NCBI GenBank assembly: GCA_003164815.1
Contig: PLUF01000075.1
Coordinates: 31,978 to 95,977 of the forward strand
Length of the DNA stretch: 64,000 bases
DNA from: Candidatus Gagatemarchaeum stordalenia
Lineage (GTDB): Archaea; Thermoproteota; Nitrososphaeria; Nitrososphaerales; Gagatemarchaeaceae
Reading direction: 5' to 3'
Position 1 is the stretch's first letter. Each line of letters starts with the position of its first letter. A program made the translations under genes and the position numbers. Under the pieces are notes generated by a model. It did no database searches and was not told the DNA's origin. It saw nothing but the letters and a program-made list of their open reading frames with translations. Below are positions 1 to 8,447 of the stretch, piece after piece.

Positions 1-266
1 CAGAGGAGTATACCCAAGCCGTCGTTTTCCCATATTGCGGCCCAGCTGTTCCCTGGTTTGTAAGTGTCCGCTGGTGAGACCAATGGCACAGCGAAGCCAT
101 TCTGTGTATAGATGGTTTCGTTTCCGTTGGTCCAAAGTACCAGCACGGGTGAGGTGTGGTGGACGCTACTTGCGGTTTCGGGGATGGGCCGTGCATATGC
201 AAGTGGCATGCCCACCACCAAGGTCAGTATGAACATTGTCGAGATGAGTATTTGAATTGTTTTCAT
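1..266 (-). CDS. Secreted protein, N-terminal part (runs off the window edge)
   Basis: The reading frame starts at an ATG at 266 and runs off the left edge, so only about 88 residues are visible. Residues 1-25 form a signal peptide: a Lys, a hydrophobic stretch, then an Ala-x-Ala-like end (AYA). The mature part is Thr/Asn-rich with an N-glycosylation-type NET site, like the other exported proteins here. A TATA-like box 22-31 nt upstream and a GTCTTGCATTGT box beyond it match the promoters of several other secreted genes in the window. The function is not recognisable from the visible part. Confidence 0.6.
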   Translation of the reverse strand, partial: MKTIQILISTMFILTLVVGMPLAYARPIPETASSVHHTSPVLVLWTNGNETIYTQNGFAVPLVSPADTYKPGNSWAAIWENDGLGILL

Positions 267-282
267 GACGAATTCAAAGCAA

Positions 283-313
283 CCAATCTATAAGAAACTG
301 CGTCTTGCATTGT
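283..313 (-). promoter_or_regulatory. TATA box and GTCTTGCA box of the leftmost secreted gene
   Basis: CTATAAGAAA at 288-297 (TTTCTTATAG on the gene strand) lies 22-31 nt from the ATG. GTCTTGCATTGT at 302-313 is immediately upstream. The same order and spacing (box, TATA, ATG; box about 36 nt from the ATG) recurs at 17.1 and 22.5 kb. Confidence 0.55.
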
Positions 314-469
314 GTTGCAATAGTCAGCAATCACGTCGTACTCTCAATCGAGACGCCTAACCCCGTGTTTACCTCAATTTCGGGCAACGTATGCCGGTCA
401 TTGTGGGCGATTCTGGCCCCAAAGGACCAATATAGGAAGAGCCCTACCACTGCAAGAAGCAGCGAGCGA

Positions 470-670
470 GTTCGGGCAGACCGTTGCAACCCTTGCAACA
501 GGCGTTCACCATAAGGCCACACCCTTCAGGGCCGCAGACTGGGTTACCTGGGATGCCTGAGGCGTCCGAACAGCTTCTAACCTGAGAGTACAAGGGCGCT
601 GGAGGCCCAGAGCAGCCAAAAAACATTCAAAAAAAGAACACATTATGGGACATGAATCATACCGGCGACA
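470..670. repeat. Partial copy (C) of the dispersed non-coding module
   Basis: This segment matches 23215-23410, the left part of module B. Shared pieces are the palindrome GTTGCAACCCTTGCAAC at 483-499, the string GGTTACCTGGGATGCCTGAG, the tract CAGCCAAAAAACATTCAAAA, and a following ATGAATCAT-type motif. The rest of the module (iterons and later palindromes) is absent. Small reading frames crossing it are not conserved between copies, so I treat it as non-coding. The wider stretch 314-705 holds nothing else I can support. Confidence 0.7.
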
Positions 671-705
671 CTGGAGCGTATTGTTCCTCAGCTCCATGGG
701 AATAG

Positions 706-894
706 ATTCCAGGCATCTCCGCTGAGGACAACGGAGCTACTTTGCTCATCCTGGTTGCGTTCAACTTCAGCGACGGCGAGGAGAAGTTCATCGTCAACGC
801 AAAGATAAGCCAAGGGATTCTGGTCGCGCAGGAGGGAAGGATTTCCTTCCACAACTTTCTGAGCGACGACAAGAGCTTCCTCCGTGCGGGATGA
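706..894 (+). pseudogene. C-terminal gene fragment, unknown family
   Basis: An open frame after a TAG at 703 encodes about 62 residues with protein-like composition (charged beta-like segments, hydrophobic start, ending in FLRAG). It has no ATG, GTG or TTG at its beginning apart from an internal TTG. It follows directly on the truncated repeat module C, which suggests the 3' end of a gene cut by recombination. I do not recognise the family. It could instead be a short real gene using an internal TTG start. Confidence 0.3.
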
Positions 895-1043
895 GCTGTC
901 CCTTCTTGCAGCCCTCAGATGTGGCAACCAGATGGCGCAGAAGGCAAGCTTTGCTGGCGTCGAAGAAGGCAAGGAAGACCGTGTTCCTTATTCCGGAATC
1001 CTAGAAAGGCTTATTGGAAACTCACCCTTACCGGCTGAAGAAA

Positions 1044-1601
1044 ATGATGCGACCCAAATCGATTCTCATTTCAATAGCCCTGATAGTTTTTGCTGGCTTC
1101 TGGACGTATCTCACCATACGGGCGATTCCAAGCAACAGTCCTGCAGTGGTCGGCGGCGCTCTCGCGCCTCAGACCGACGTCTGGATCGCTTATGCGGCCA
1201 TCGCGTCAGCCTCATGGGTACTGGCAGTTTGCAGCGTCCTGCGCCTATCTCGAAAAGGTCGAGCAGAGTGGAGAAGAGCGGGATTTGATGATTCGACAAT
1301 TGACATAATGTCAGAGAGCCGGGGTGCCTTCTCGAGGTTGAAGATTCTCGAAGTACTAAGGAATCCGAACCAACGGGGCTACGTATCGGACGCTACGGGG
1401 ATCGATTGGCGCGAAGTTGACCGCGAAGTGAGGCTCTTGGAGGGTCTCGGCCTTGTCGAATTGCAAACAAAACAAGGGCAACGCCAGCTGTTCGGATTGA
1501 CTGGGAAGGGAGGTGTAGCGTTGGGTCTCCTTAGAAATAAGTTGAGTGGGGAAAAAGGAGAGGGAGAGGCGAGCGAAGCTCGCACCGACCAAACTAGGTG
1601 A
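1044..1601 (+). CDS. Membrane-anchored winged-helix regulator
   Basis: About 185 residues. Two hydrophobic segments (roughly residues 5-25 and 45-68) are followed by a cytoplasmic domain with winged-helix character (FSRLKILEVLRNPNQRGYV..., then a LLEGLGLVEL stretch typical of ArsR/MarR-like DNA-binding folds). The C-terminal tail is charged. Start: tandem ATG codons at 1044 and 1047; an upstream TTG at 1014 is possible but less likely. Its 3' end overlaps by 8 nt the convergent secreted gene that follows. Plausible role: a membrane-tethered sensor-regulator; the target is unknown. Confidence 0.65.
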   Translation: MMRPKSILISIALIVFAGFWTYLTIRAIPSNSPAVVGGALAPQTDVWIAYAAIASASWVLAVCSVLRLSRKGRAEWRRAGFDDSTIDIMSESRGAFSRLKILEVLRNPNQRGYVSDATGIDWREVDREVRLLEGLGLVELQTKQGQRQLFGLTGKGGVALGLLRNKLSGEKGEGEASEARTDQTR

Positions 1602-2613
1602 CTGTTGCAGCTCCAGTCGTTGAGCCCGTTGCAGAGTAGCTGACGGTGACGCCGGATGATGCGGTAGGATAGAGATATGAAAGCATGTTGCTTGAATCGA
1701 TGTTAACTTGGGTGCCTAACGGATAATATACGGCGAGACTAGTGAAGTAGATTGGTGTGTTTATGTATGAGTTGCTCGATGCACCGTATGCCTCCATGCT
1801 GGGGATTGCGTATGGTAGGCTACCGGTTACTCCGACGTTCGAACCACTGTCCGTTACTAGGGTGTAGGTAGACTGGGTGTTGTCCTGAACGTAGGCAGTC
1901 CAACCATTCGAATTGTAGAATTCAGCGTTGTAGAGATAGTCATCGGCATTCACCTGGATTCGGTATCCGCAAAAGACCGATTCGCAGTAATTTCCGTTCC
2001 AGTAGAAGCTCCCGTACAGTTCTACAAACATGTCGGGTGATGTCCCGTTGTAGAGGGTGCCGTATGTGAAGCCAGACTGCACGAGGACGCACGGGCCGCT
2101 TCCCGAGGCAGGGCAACCGTTTTGATCGCCGTTGCTAAGGCCTATCCAACCCATGAATTTCCCTGGTGTGCTTGACGGTGGATATGGTATTATCACGTAT
2201 CCGTACAGCCCTGCATAAGGTCCGTTGTAGTAGAAGACGCCGCCCGCCCAACAGTTACCTGAGCAATCTATGACCGACGGACCGTAGGAGTATAGCGGAT
2301 TCACCGACTGCTTAACGCCTGTCACTGGGGTGGGTGTTGGAGTGACTGGAAGTCCTACCGGTGCAAGATTGGTCTGGCATGGGACCTCTTCGACCGTTTG
2401 CTGTTGTACGCTGCCTGTTAGGCAACCAGAGTAATCCGGATTTGCGCGTTCCCACAGCTGAAGGAATTGCGGTATTGGAGAACTGCTTGCCGGCGAAGAA
2501 TTGCTCGTGATATTTGCAAGTGCCGAAGATGCGCCTGATGCGAGCATCAATAGAACGCTCATTGCCGCTGCGACTGCTAGAGTGGTTTTTGCAGATCTGT
2601 TCTTGGACCTCAT
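1594..2613 (-). CDS. Secreted G1 (eqolisin)-like glutamic peptidase homolog
   Basis: 339 residues with a signal peptide (1-33, ending SALA). A pro-like region has the pattern PCQTN-x2-PVG-x-P-x-TP, followed by a beta-rich domain. Elements reminiscent of family G1: WIGL then LVQSGFTYG (the G1 catalytic Gln sits in such a motif), an aromatic ELYGSFYW stretch, and SMEAYG (a candidate for the catalytic Glu). Family membership is inferred from motif order only. G1 enzymes are secreted acid endopeptidases with a jelly-roll fold, so this could be a peptidase or an inactive surface relative. An N-terminal fragment of a paralog lies upstream at 3323-3664. The promoter region (AAAGATTATCTGTGAAATCTC) is shared with that fragment. 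Confidence 0.55.
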   Translation of the reverse strand: MRSKNRSAKTTLAVAAAMSVLLMLASGASSALANITSNSSPASSSPIPQFLQLWERANPDYSGCLTGSVQQQTVEEVPCQTNLAPVGLPVTPTPTPVTGVKQSVNPLYSYGPSVIDCSGNCWAGGVFYYNGPYAGLYGYVIIPYPPSSTPGKFMGWIGLSNGDQNGCPASGSGPCVLVQSGFTYGTLYNGTSPDMFVELYGSFYWNGNYCESVFCGYRIQVNADDYLYNAEFYNSNGWTAYVQDNTQSTYTLVTDSGSNVGVTGSLPYAIPSMEAYGASSNSYINTPIYFTSLAVYYPLGTQVNIDSSNMLSYLYPTASSGVTVSYSATGSTTGAATVT

Positions 2614-2849
2614 TGATGATCATGCGAATTTTGGCTCCAGATTGTTTAGAGATTTCACAGATAATCTTTTCAGCCAATCATGAGATAGATTGAAGTATTT
2701 ACTTGTAAAACCGGCGAGTCTCACCAAGCATTCCCTTCCTGCGAAGACAGACTACGTCAAAGGAGCCAATCGATAATATCTCGTGACAAACCTAGACACC
2801 GTGCTACATTTAGATGGTCTGACATGTCGTCGCAGACGAGAGCCGGCCT

Positions 2850-3326
2850 TCAACGCTGAAGCCTTACCGAGACAGATACAAAGCCATAAGGCGCGACTGT
2901 ACTGTTAGTTCCACCATTGACCGTAAGCGTAAGGTTGCCCGAGCTTCCATCCATCTTCTGCGCGCTCACTTGGAGCAAGGCGGAACCGTTGGGGTTCCAA
3001 TTGTTGAGGTGGACGAAGCCCGTTCCGCTGCCGGTATAGCATTGCGTGAAATCCAAAGCGGGGCCCGAGTATGCGTTTAAGGTGGCGTTCCAGGGACCAT
3101 GGTAGTTCACCCATACGTTAAAGGAGAAGATTACATCAGGCGGAAAGCCGCTGGCAACGGAGCATGTGTCTGTCACCGTGGTAGTTGAGACAGACATCTC
3201 GGTGGTTGTTGTAATAGATGTCTTTGCTCCCCCGACCGCGACGAACAGGCTCGCGGAAATCAGCACACCGGCTAAGATTATCGCCGCTGCGATGGTAAGG
3301 TAGCTGCGGGTCGGCTGGCCGCTCAA
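2850..3326 (-). CDS. Single-pass surface protein, Ser/Thr linker
   Basis: About 158 residues. A short cytosolic start is followed by a transmembrane segment (SYLTIAAAIILAGVLISAS), a Thr-rich linker and a beta-rich C-terminal domain with N-glycosylation-type sites. The same TM motif (NYLAVASAIVIAGVLISAS) starts the exported protein at 20411-21190, so these are paralogous architectures. I place the start at a TTG at 3326 that overlaps the TGA of the upstream fragment (TTGA), giving translational coupling. A longer ATG-started frame to 3479 overlaps that fragment. The function is unknown; it is probably displayed on the cell surface. Confidence 0.5.
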   Translation of the reverse strand: MSGQPTRSYLTIAAAIILAGVLISASLFVAVGGAKTSITTTTEMSVSTTTVTDTCSVASGFPPDVIFSFNVWVNYHGPWNATLNAYSGPALDFTQCYTGSGTGFVHLNNWNPNGSALLQVSAQKMDGSSGNLTLTVNGGTNSTVAPYGFVSVSVRLQR

Positions 3327-3664
3327 GGCGAGCTGCTCGTAGAGCTCGTCGTGGAATTCGTGCTTGAAGTACTTATGGAAGTTGTTGACGTGGGAGTTAA
3401 GGGAATTCCCACAGGTGGAATATTGGTCTGGCATGGAACTTGGACGATGGTGAAGGGATTCTGCGTGCCAGTGTAGCAACCGGGTTGGATTTCAGGAGGC
3501 AGCGTCAGAATTTGTGTGGTCATGTATTGACCCGTTCCGACGTTAGCGATGTTGCTCGCGGCGTTCGCGTCCATATGAATCGCAAGTGCCATTGCCAAAA
3601 TGACAATGCTTGTCATTAGCGACGCTGCAATGGCTGTCCTTGTAGTTCTAGTTTTGAATCTCAT
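3323..3664 (-). pseudogene. N-terminal fragment of a G1-like secreted protein
   Basis: From an ATG at 3664 this encodes a signal peptide (ending DANAAS), then a region with GCYTG...VPCQTN-x2-PVG-x-P-x-TP. That is the same pro-region pattern as residues 60-95 of the protein at 1594-2613. After it come about 20 residues of low-complexity Ser/Thr and a stop; the catalytic-like domain is missing. The promoter segment (ATTATCTGTGAAATCTCTA) is also shared with the 2613 gene. The simplest reading is truncation by recombination, leaving a promoter and leader that now feed the downstream single-pass protein. Confidence 0.5.
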
Positions 3665-3997
3665 TTCCACAAAATTCGGTTGATGGGCGACATATAGAGA
3701 TTTCACAGATAATTTCTTTACGGATTTGACTCGGCGAACATTATTCTTGCTCTTCGGACATGGATGGACTTTCTGCGATTAAGGGGCCATTTGTCCTGAA
3801 TTGGCAGTTTCATCTATGAAGAACCGAGTCCCGTCGATGCAGAGGTGACTTGGAGCTCCCCGATGTCATGACAACGCTAGCTAGGAGAGTCTGTACGACC
3901 TCAGCCACTAAGAACAAGCCGGTGGTGGCATATCAAATCAACGAAACGAGCCCCAAAATTCGGGTTATTGAGCCCTTCTCTTTGTTTGGATGCGGCC
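3665..3997. other. Intergenic region, nothing convincing
   Basis: About 330 nt between the truncated secreted gene and the end of the export operon. It contains the promoter of the fragment (duplicated ATTATCTGTGAAATCTC element near 3680-3720). A plus-strand frame from 3850 only overlaps the ATPase gene antisense. No gene or RNA is supported. Confidence 0.5.
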
Positions 3998-4615
3998 CTA
4001 TTTCTTCTCCATGTTCACGACTTGGGAAGCGTACTTGGTTTCCGATGGCTCTACTGATGAATAGACTAATACTCCGCCTTTGTCAGCATGCGCTTTCAGC
4101 AGCTCCATCACCTTCTCCCCGGTCTCTGGGTCCAGGTTGGAGAGCGGCTCATCCGCAATCAGGATAGGAGTCCCTCTGAGTATCGCCCTGGCCAAGTCCA
4201 CCCTCTTCTTCTCCCCACCGCTCAACTTTGGGGGCCGGTGATTCAGCCTGTCTCCGAGGCCGAGCTGGGTCAGCACCTTCACCGCCTTCTCCTTCGGCGC
4301 CCCGGTGACCTCTGTGACGTTTTCCAGCGCGGTGATGTACGGGATCAGGAGTGGCTCCTGGAAGGTGTAAGACACCTTCTCCCTCCTCAACTCATCCATC
4401 TCCGGGTCGCTAATCTTGGTTACGTCCTTACCGTCGATGGTCAGGATTCCCTTGTCCGGCCTCGTTATCAGCGCGACGAGTTTCAGGAGGGTTGATTTTC
4501 CGCAGCCGCTCCTCCCCAGAAGGCACAGTGGCTTCCCCTCCTCTACCTGAAGGTCCATCGCCTCGAGCACCCTGATGGCGCCGTAGTTCTTGTAGACCCC
4601 TTCGAGCTTGATCAT
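3998..4615 (-). CDS. ABC transporter ATPase, LolD/MacB type
   Basis: 205 residues, normal for the family. Walker A GRSGCGKST (about residues 34-42), Q-loop FQEPLL, signature LSGGEKKRVDLARA and Walker B ILIADEP followed by SNLDPETG are all present. The H-loop region reads VLVYSSVEPSE, where the switch His of the usual THD motif is missing. It is last in a four-gene operon with two FtsX-type permeases and an exported protein and starts 2 nt after the permease stop. MacB/LolCDE-type systems extrude substrates from the outer leaflet or extracytoplasmic face using ATP-driven FtsX movements. The substrate here is unknown. Confidence 0.9.
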   Translation of the reverse strand: MIKLEGVYKNYGAIRVLEAMDLQVEEGKPLCLLGRSGCGKSTLLKLVALITRPDKGILTIDGKDVTKISDPEMDELRREKVSYTFQEPLLIPYITALENVTEVTGAPKEKAVKVLTQLGLGDRLNHRPPKLSGGEKKRVDLARAILRGTPILIADEPLSNLDPETGEKVMELLKAHADKGGVLVYSSVEPSETKYASQVVNMEKK

Positions 4616-4616
4616 G

Positions 4617-5822
4617 CTAGTACGCCCTCAGGATTCCGTCGAGCCCCATCCTCTTTAGTCTTTGGACGACCGTCCAGGAAGCGAACAGGGACATCAGTAT
4701 GGCCAGTAGGAGGCCGGTGACCACGTAGAACGGGTCGGCGGCGGCCGCGACAGTCACCTTCTCGGCGAAGATGTAGTATGTGGAAGTGAAGAAGTGGCTG
4801 GCGGCCACGGAGATGACGGCGGCCAGCGCGAACGATACTATTGAGAGCATCAGGAAGTAGTACGAGTAGAGAGAGTAGAGCTCCCTCCACTTCCACCCCT
4901 GGGTCAGCAGCATCCCCGCCTCCCAGCTCCTCTTGCCCGCGACCAAATGGGACACCAGGAACGTTATCGCAATGACCGCGACCAGGGAGATGAGCCCGAT
5001 GATTTCATACAGGGGGGCCGTCTGGGTCACGAAGCTCTGGGCGTCCTGGGCGAAGACCTGGTCGTAGTTGGCTTGGAAGGGAGGAGGGAGGAGCTGGCTG
5101 ATGGCGCTCCCCACCCTTGGGACGTCGGCCACGCTGTCCACCTTAACTATCAGGTAGTTGCTCCTGTTGCTCCCCCACTCCTCTTGGTACAGCTGCGGCC
5201 CGAGGTGGTTCATCATGAACGTGGAGTTCCAGAAGAGGGCTATGTCGCTGAATAGCGGATTTACCGCTACCTCGCCAACTGCTGTGGCGTTAAAGTGCGA
5301 ACCAACTATGCTGACATTGGCGCAGGCCCCACATCCGATTGCCACCTCCTGGGCGACTCCGAGTTGGACATCGGTTTGCGGAGGTTGTGAATCCTCCAAG
5401 TAGGGTTCGAAGGCGAAAGCTGGTTCGTTTCCCGGAGCCTTGCCTGAGGAGAGGGTGAGCAGAGCAGGAGGGAAACCGCCTGGTCCGCCAACGAGCACGC
5501 TTGAAACCCCGAAGTTGGCCAGGGGGATCACATGCCATTGCCCGGTACCTAGGGTGGTGTTGAAGTTGTGGACCACGAAGTAGGTCCCATTGACGACGAA
5601 TGGGTAGATCTCCTGGACGCCTGGGATGGCGGAGATGTTGCGTATCGTACTCTGGAGGATCACGCCCCCGCTTCCCTCCACAGAGATGTAGGTACCCACA
5701 CCGTTGGCGTAAGTTGTCAGATTAGAGCTGAGCGTGGAGCCAATCGATGGTATCAGGATCCAGGCGGTGAGGCCGGAGGTGAGGACACCGACTATGACAA
5801 CCGACCAACCTACTTCGCGCAA
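4617..5822 (-). CDS. FtsX/MacB-type ABC permease (second of pair)
   Basis: About 401 residues. One N-terminal TM is followed by a large extracytoplasmic domain (about residues 30-265, with glycosylation-type NxT/S sites) and three C-terminal TMs. The pattern WEAGMLLTQGW-x-WRELYSLY in the first cytosolic loop and RMGLDGILRAY at the end matches the upstream permease and the one at 32482. The start is unclear: the frame is open back to the previous gene's stop and offers only a TTG at 5822. An ATG at 5888 lies in another frame, so a frameshift near the N-terminus is possible. Confidence 0.85.
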   Translation of the reverse strand: MREVGWSVVIVGVLTSGLTAWILIPSIGSTLSSNLTTYANGVGTYISVEGSGGVILQSTIRNISAIPGVQEIYPFVVNGTYFVVHNFNTTLGTGQWHVIPLANFGVSSVLVGGPGGFPPALLTLSSGKAPGNEPAFAFEPYLEDSQPPQTDVQLGVAQEVAIGCGACANVSIVGSHFNATAVGEVAVNPLFSDIALFWNSTFMMNHLGPQLYQEEWGSNRSNYLIVKVDSVADVPRVGSAISQLLPPPFQANYDQVFAQDAQSFVTQTAPLYEIIGLISLVAVIAITFLVSHLVAGKRSWEAGMLLTQGWKWRELYSLYSYYFLMLSIVSFALAAVISVAASHFFTSTYYIFAEKVTVAAAADPFYVVTGLLLAILMSLFASWTVVQRLKRMGLDGILRAY

Positions 5823-5891
5823 CGCTCGACTGGTGCTGAGTCTCAGTGCCCTTCGGGTCGTTGGGTCATCACCCTCAGTGTGATCTTCATT

Positions 5892-7157
5892 CTAGTACTC
5901 CCTCACGATATCGTCAAGTCCCATCCGCTTCTGCCTCCTGACGATGATGTATGATGAAAGGAAGGCCAGCACGATGGCGAACGCGAGGCCACTGATCAGG
6001 TAGAGAGGAACGACCGCCGCAGTGAAGGTGGTGAAGGTACCATACACGTTGTATGTGGCGGTGAAGTACCGACTGGCGAACGTCGACAAGAGGGCCGCGA
6101 TGGCGAAAGAGGCCAGTGAAAGGAAGAGGAAGTAGGCAGAGTACAGGGTGTACACTTCTCTCCAACTCCAGCCCTGGGTGAGGTAGACGCCCGCCTCCCA
6201 GTCCCTTCTTCTGGCAATCAAGAGCGACACCAGAAACGAGACTCCTGCTACTGCGATGAGTGAAACGGCCCCGATGAGCTCGTACAGCGGCGCGGTCTGA
6301 GAGGTTAACGACTGCAGGCTCTGAGACAACGCCTGGTTATAGACCACGGTGAAGAGGCCGTACTGGGGTGGCTGGATAAGCTGCTGGGTCGCGTTGGCAA
6401 CGCGTGGGACGTCAGCGACGCTATCGACCTTCACTATGATGTAGTTGCTTCCATTCCCATCCCACGTCTGCCTGTACAATGTAGGGCCGAGTTTGTGAAG
6501 CATCAATGTTGAGTTCCAGAGAATGAAGACATTGGCGAACAGAGGATTGAGCGCGAGCGATCCCACAGCAGTCGCTTCAAAGGGGTCCGTTACGTTTCCG
6601 TGGGATTGGGCCGGGTGGAGGCAGAATTGGCATGCGATGTCCACCTCCTCTGTGGCGTTCAACTGAACGTTCGGCGCCCTGTTTATGTCGAACTCGGGTG
6701 CGTTACTCGGATATCTTCCTGCGGCAAGAACCAAGAGGCTTGGTGGAAAGCCCTTCGGACCGCCGAGCAGGGCGCTGGTCTCGCCTTCGTACATCGTGAC
6801 CTGACCAGTAGAATTCCTTACGTATAGTGTGGTGAGATTGAGGATTATCGGGTACGTCTTCTCTACCCCCGGGATTCTGGCGATGGCATCCGTGACGTTC
6901 TGAGGCAGCAGAGAGGCACATCCTCCGAACGCCGGTACGCACCGACCACCACCAGTATTGACCACAATGTAGGTCCCCACGCCGTTAGAGTAGGCGTCAA
7001 CCCCGGTCTCCAGGCTTGTCGCCACCGAAGGTATCAGTATCCAAGCCACCAGGCCCGATGTCAGGACGACCACAATAACGAGCGACCAGCCCGCCTCACG
7101 GAAGACTCGCTTCCATGCTAGGTCTACTGAGTCATGCCTTTGCTTTGTCGCTTTCAC
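5892..7157 (-). CDS. FtsX/MacB-type ABC permease (first of pair)
   Basis: 421 residues from ATG 7157. The N-terminus carries REAGWSLVIVVVLTSGLVAW (TM1). A roughly 230-residue extracytoplasmic domain contains VDIACQFC and WNSTLML-x-KLGPTLY, followed by three TMs with WEAGVYLTQGWSWREVYTLY and RRQKRMGLDDIVREY. The architecture (TM1, periplasmic-like core, TM2-4) is that of FtsX/MacB permeases. It is about 40 % identical by eye to its neighbour at 4617, so the pair probably forms a heterodimer. It lies 18 nt downstream of the exported protein gene. Confidence 0.9.
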   Translation of the reverse strand: MKATKQRHDSVDLAWKRVFREAGWSLVIVVVLTSGLVAWILIPSVATSLETGVDAYSNGVGTYIVVNTGGGRCVPAFGGCASLLPQNVTDAIARIPGVEKTYPIILNLTTLYVRNSTGQVTMYEGETSALLGGPKGFPPSLLVLAAGRYPSNAPEFDINRAPNVQLNATEEVDIACQFCLHPAQSHGNVTDPFEATAVGSLALNPLFANVFILWNSTLMLHKLGPTLYRQTWDGNGSNYIIVKVDSVADVPRVANATQQLIQPPQYGLFTVVYNQALSQSLQSLTSQTAPLYELIGAVSLIAVAGVSFLVSLLIARRRDWEAGVYLTQGWSWREVYTLYSAYFLFLSLASFAIAALLSTFASRYFTATYNVYGTFTTFTAAVVPLYLISGLAFAIVLAFLSSYIIVRRQKRMGLDDIVREY

Positions 7158-7175
7158 TGAATTGCACCAATCGCC

Positions 7176-7718
7176 TCATGGTGAAGGGGAGCATGCACCG
7201 CCTTTGATTTCATACACATACACGCTCGATTGGATAACAGGCGCGTTGACCAGGACATTGGGATCTTGAAACTTGATGTTATAGCTGCCCGTCGTGGGAA
7301 CACAGAAAGTGTAATTTCCAGATTGCTGTCCAGTCCTCGAGAATGCCAGTCCTCCAGTCGTATTATAGAGATGCACATCGATTACACCAGTCGCATTCCA
7401 GACCAATTCAGCGTACATACTAGAGTTTAGTTCCACTTCGAAAGAGCCCCCTTTTGGGAATGATCCACCCAGTGGACCACTAGTCCCTCCTGCATTAATG
7501 GCTGAACCGGGAGAAGTTGTCTGACTTTGCGTGGCAGAACTCTCAGCATGGGTTGTTGTAGAGGTAGTAGTGGAGCTGGTTGTCGGGGCACTAGTAGACT
7601 CCCCTACGGGTGGACCACCTCTTAAGGAACCGGGGCCTAGCAGTACATACGAAACGACGGCGAAGACCAGGATTAACATGAGAACTAGGGCTACCCTACC
7701 CGAGCTTGTTCCTGTCAT
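7176..7718 (-). CDS. Signal-anchored exported protein of the export operon
   Basis: About 180 residues from ATG 7718 (an upstream ATG at 7802 adds an unlikely 28-residue tail). TM segment VALVLMLILVFAVVSYVLL, a Ser/Thr-rich linker of about 50 residues, then a small beta-sandwich-like domain with Y-x-ELVWNATG, YNTTGG and GSYNIKF, resembling pre-peptidase C-terminal or GOLD-like folds. It has two Cys in the domain. As first gene of the operon it may be the partner or substrate-receiving protein of the FtsX permeases. The assignment is by position and architecture only. Confidence 0.65.
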   Translation of the reverse strand: MTGTSSGRVALVLMLILVFAVVSYVLLGPGSLRGGPPVGESTSAPTTSSTTTSTTTHAESSATQSQTTSPGSAINAGGTSGPLGGSFPKGGSFEVELNSSMYAELVWNATGVIDVHLYNTTGGLAFSRTGQQSGNYTFCVPTTGSYNIKFQDPNVLVNAPVIQSSVYVYEIKGGACSPSP

Positions 7719-8081
7719 CTTAGAGCCAGGCAATTGAATAGGCTTCGCTGGGAGATTTGCGCCGTAAAACCATTTTAGGTTTGGCATGACCTTTGGGTTC
7801 ACCTATCAGCTAACATCAGAGAACTAGCGTGATCGTAGCCTCCAGTAGCGATGTTGCGAACGTGTACGCTGACGCTCGATTCGAGACCAAGCTAGTAACG
7901 GAATCGGAATCCATGCAGCAAGCCCAGACGAAACTGTACATGTGATCAGGAGAGACCTCCCAGCCTCCCTCACAATACGACTGAAAGGGGGTCCGAGGCC
8001 TTTGTTTCTTGGTCGCCCAACAACTATGGCTGTCGTATATTCTCATTGGCAAAAATAGAGTTTGGGGGCTCACGGCTGTGG

Positions 8082-8447
8082 CTAGTTGCAATTACAGTAC
8101 ACGTCGCTCGCGCCAATGGTTGTCGAACTGGAGCCAGCGTTGTCGTAGTAGCTGCTGAAACTCACCGACGAGCTCCCAGTGAACCCAGCGCCGAGGCCTG
8201 TGGTTACGGCAGTGCAGTATGTCGTTCCACTGAGCACATACCCTGCACAAATTGTCTGTGATGCGCTGTTCGATGTCACATCAGATGAGAATGACCAGGC
8301 AGAGTAGGAATACCCACATGACTGCGTAGGTGAGAGAGTGCAGTTGAACGAATGTGTTGTTGCGAATACGGCCGAGGTTCCGGCGAGCACCGTGAGAGAG
8401 ATAATCGCCCCCAATGAGAGAGCTAAGATGGACGTCTTTCTCTTCAT
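8082..8447 (-). CDS. Small secreted Cys-containing Ser-rich protein
   Basis: 121 residues with a clear signal peptide (MKRKTSILALSLGAIISLTVLAGTSAVFA). The mature part is Ser/Tyr/Thr-rich with six Cys, including a terminal CNCN. A TATA-like ATATATAT stretch (8473-8480) lies about 26-33 nt upstream and two TTGCAAAG motifs (8486-8505) lie beyond it. The gene is divergent from an RHH regulator gene at 8961. It resembles in size and style the small secreted protein at 44811. The function is unknown. Confidence 0.65.
   Translation of the reverse strand: MKRKTSILALSLGAIISLTVLAGTSAVFATTHSFNCTLSPTQSCGYSYSAWSFSSDVTSNSASQTICAGYVLSGTTYCTAVTTGLGAGFTGSSSVSFSSYYDNAGSSSTTIGASDVYCNCN

Noticed and set aside
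7816..8091. Minus-strand 91-residue frame after the small secreted gene
   Set aside because: Would start at a TTG overlapping the previous gene's stop and has no conserved features; could be real but unsupported.
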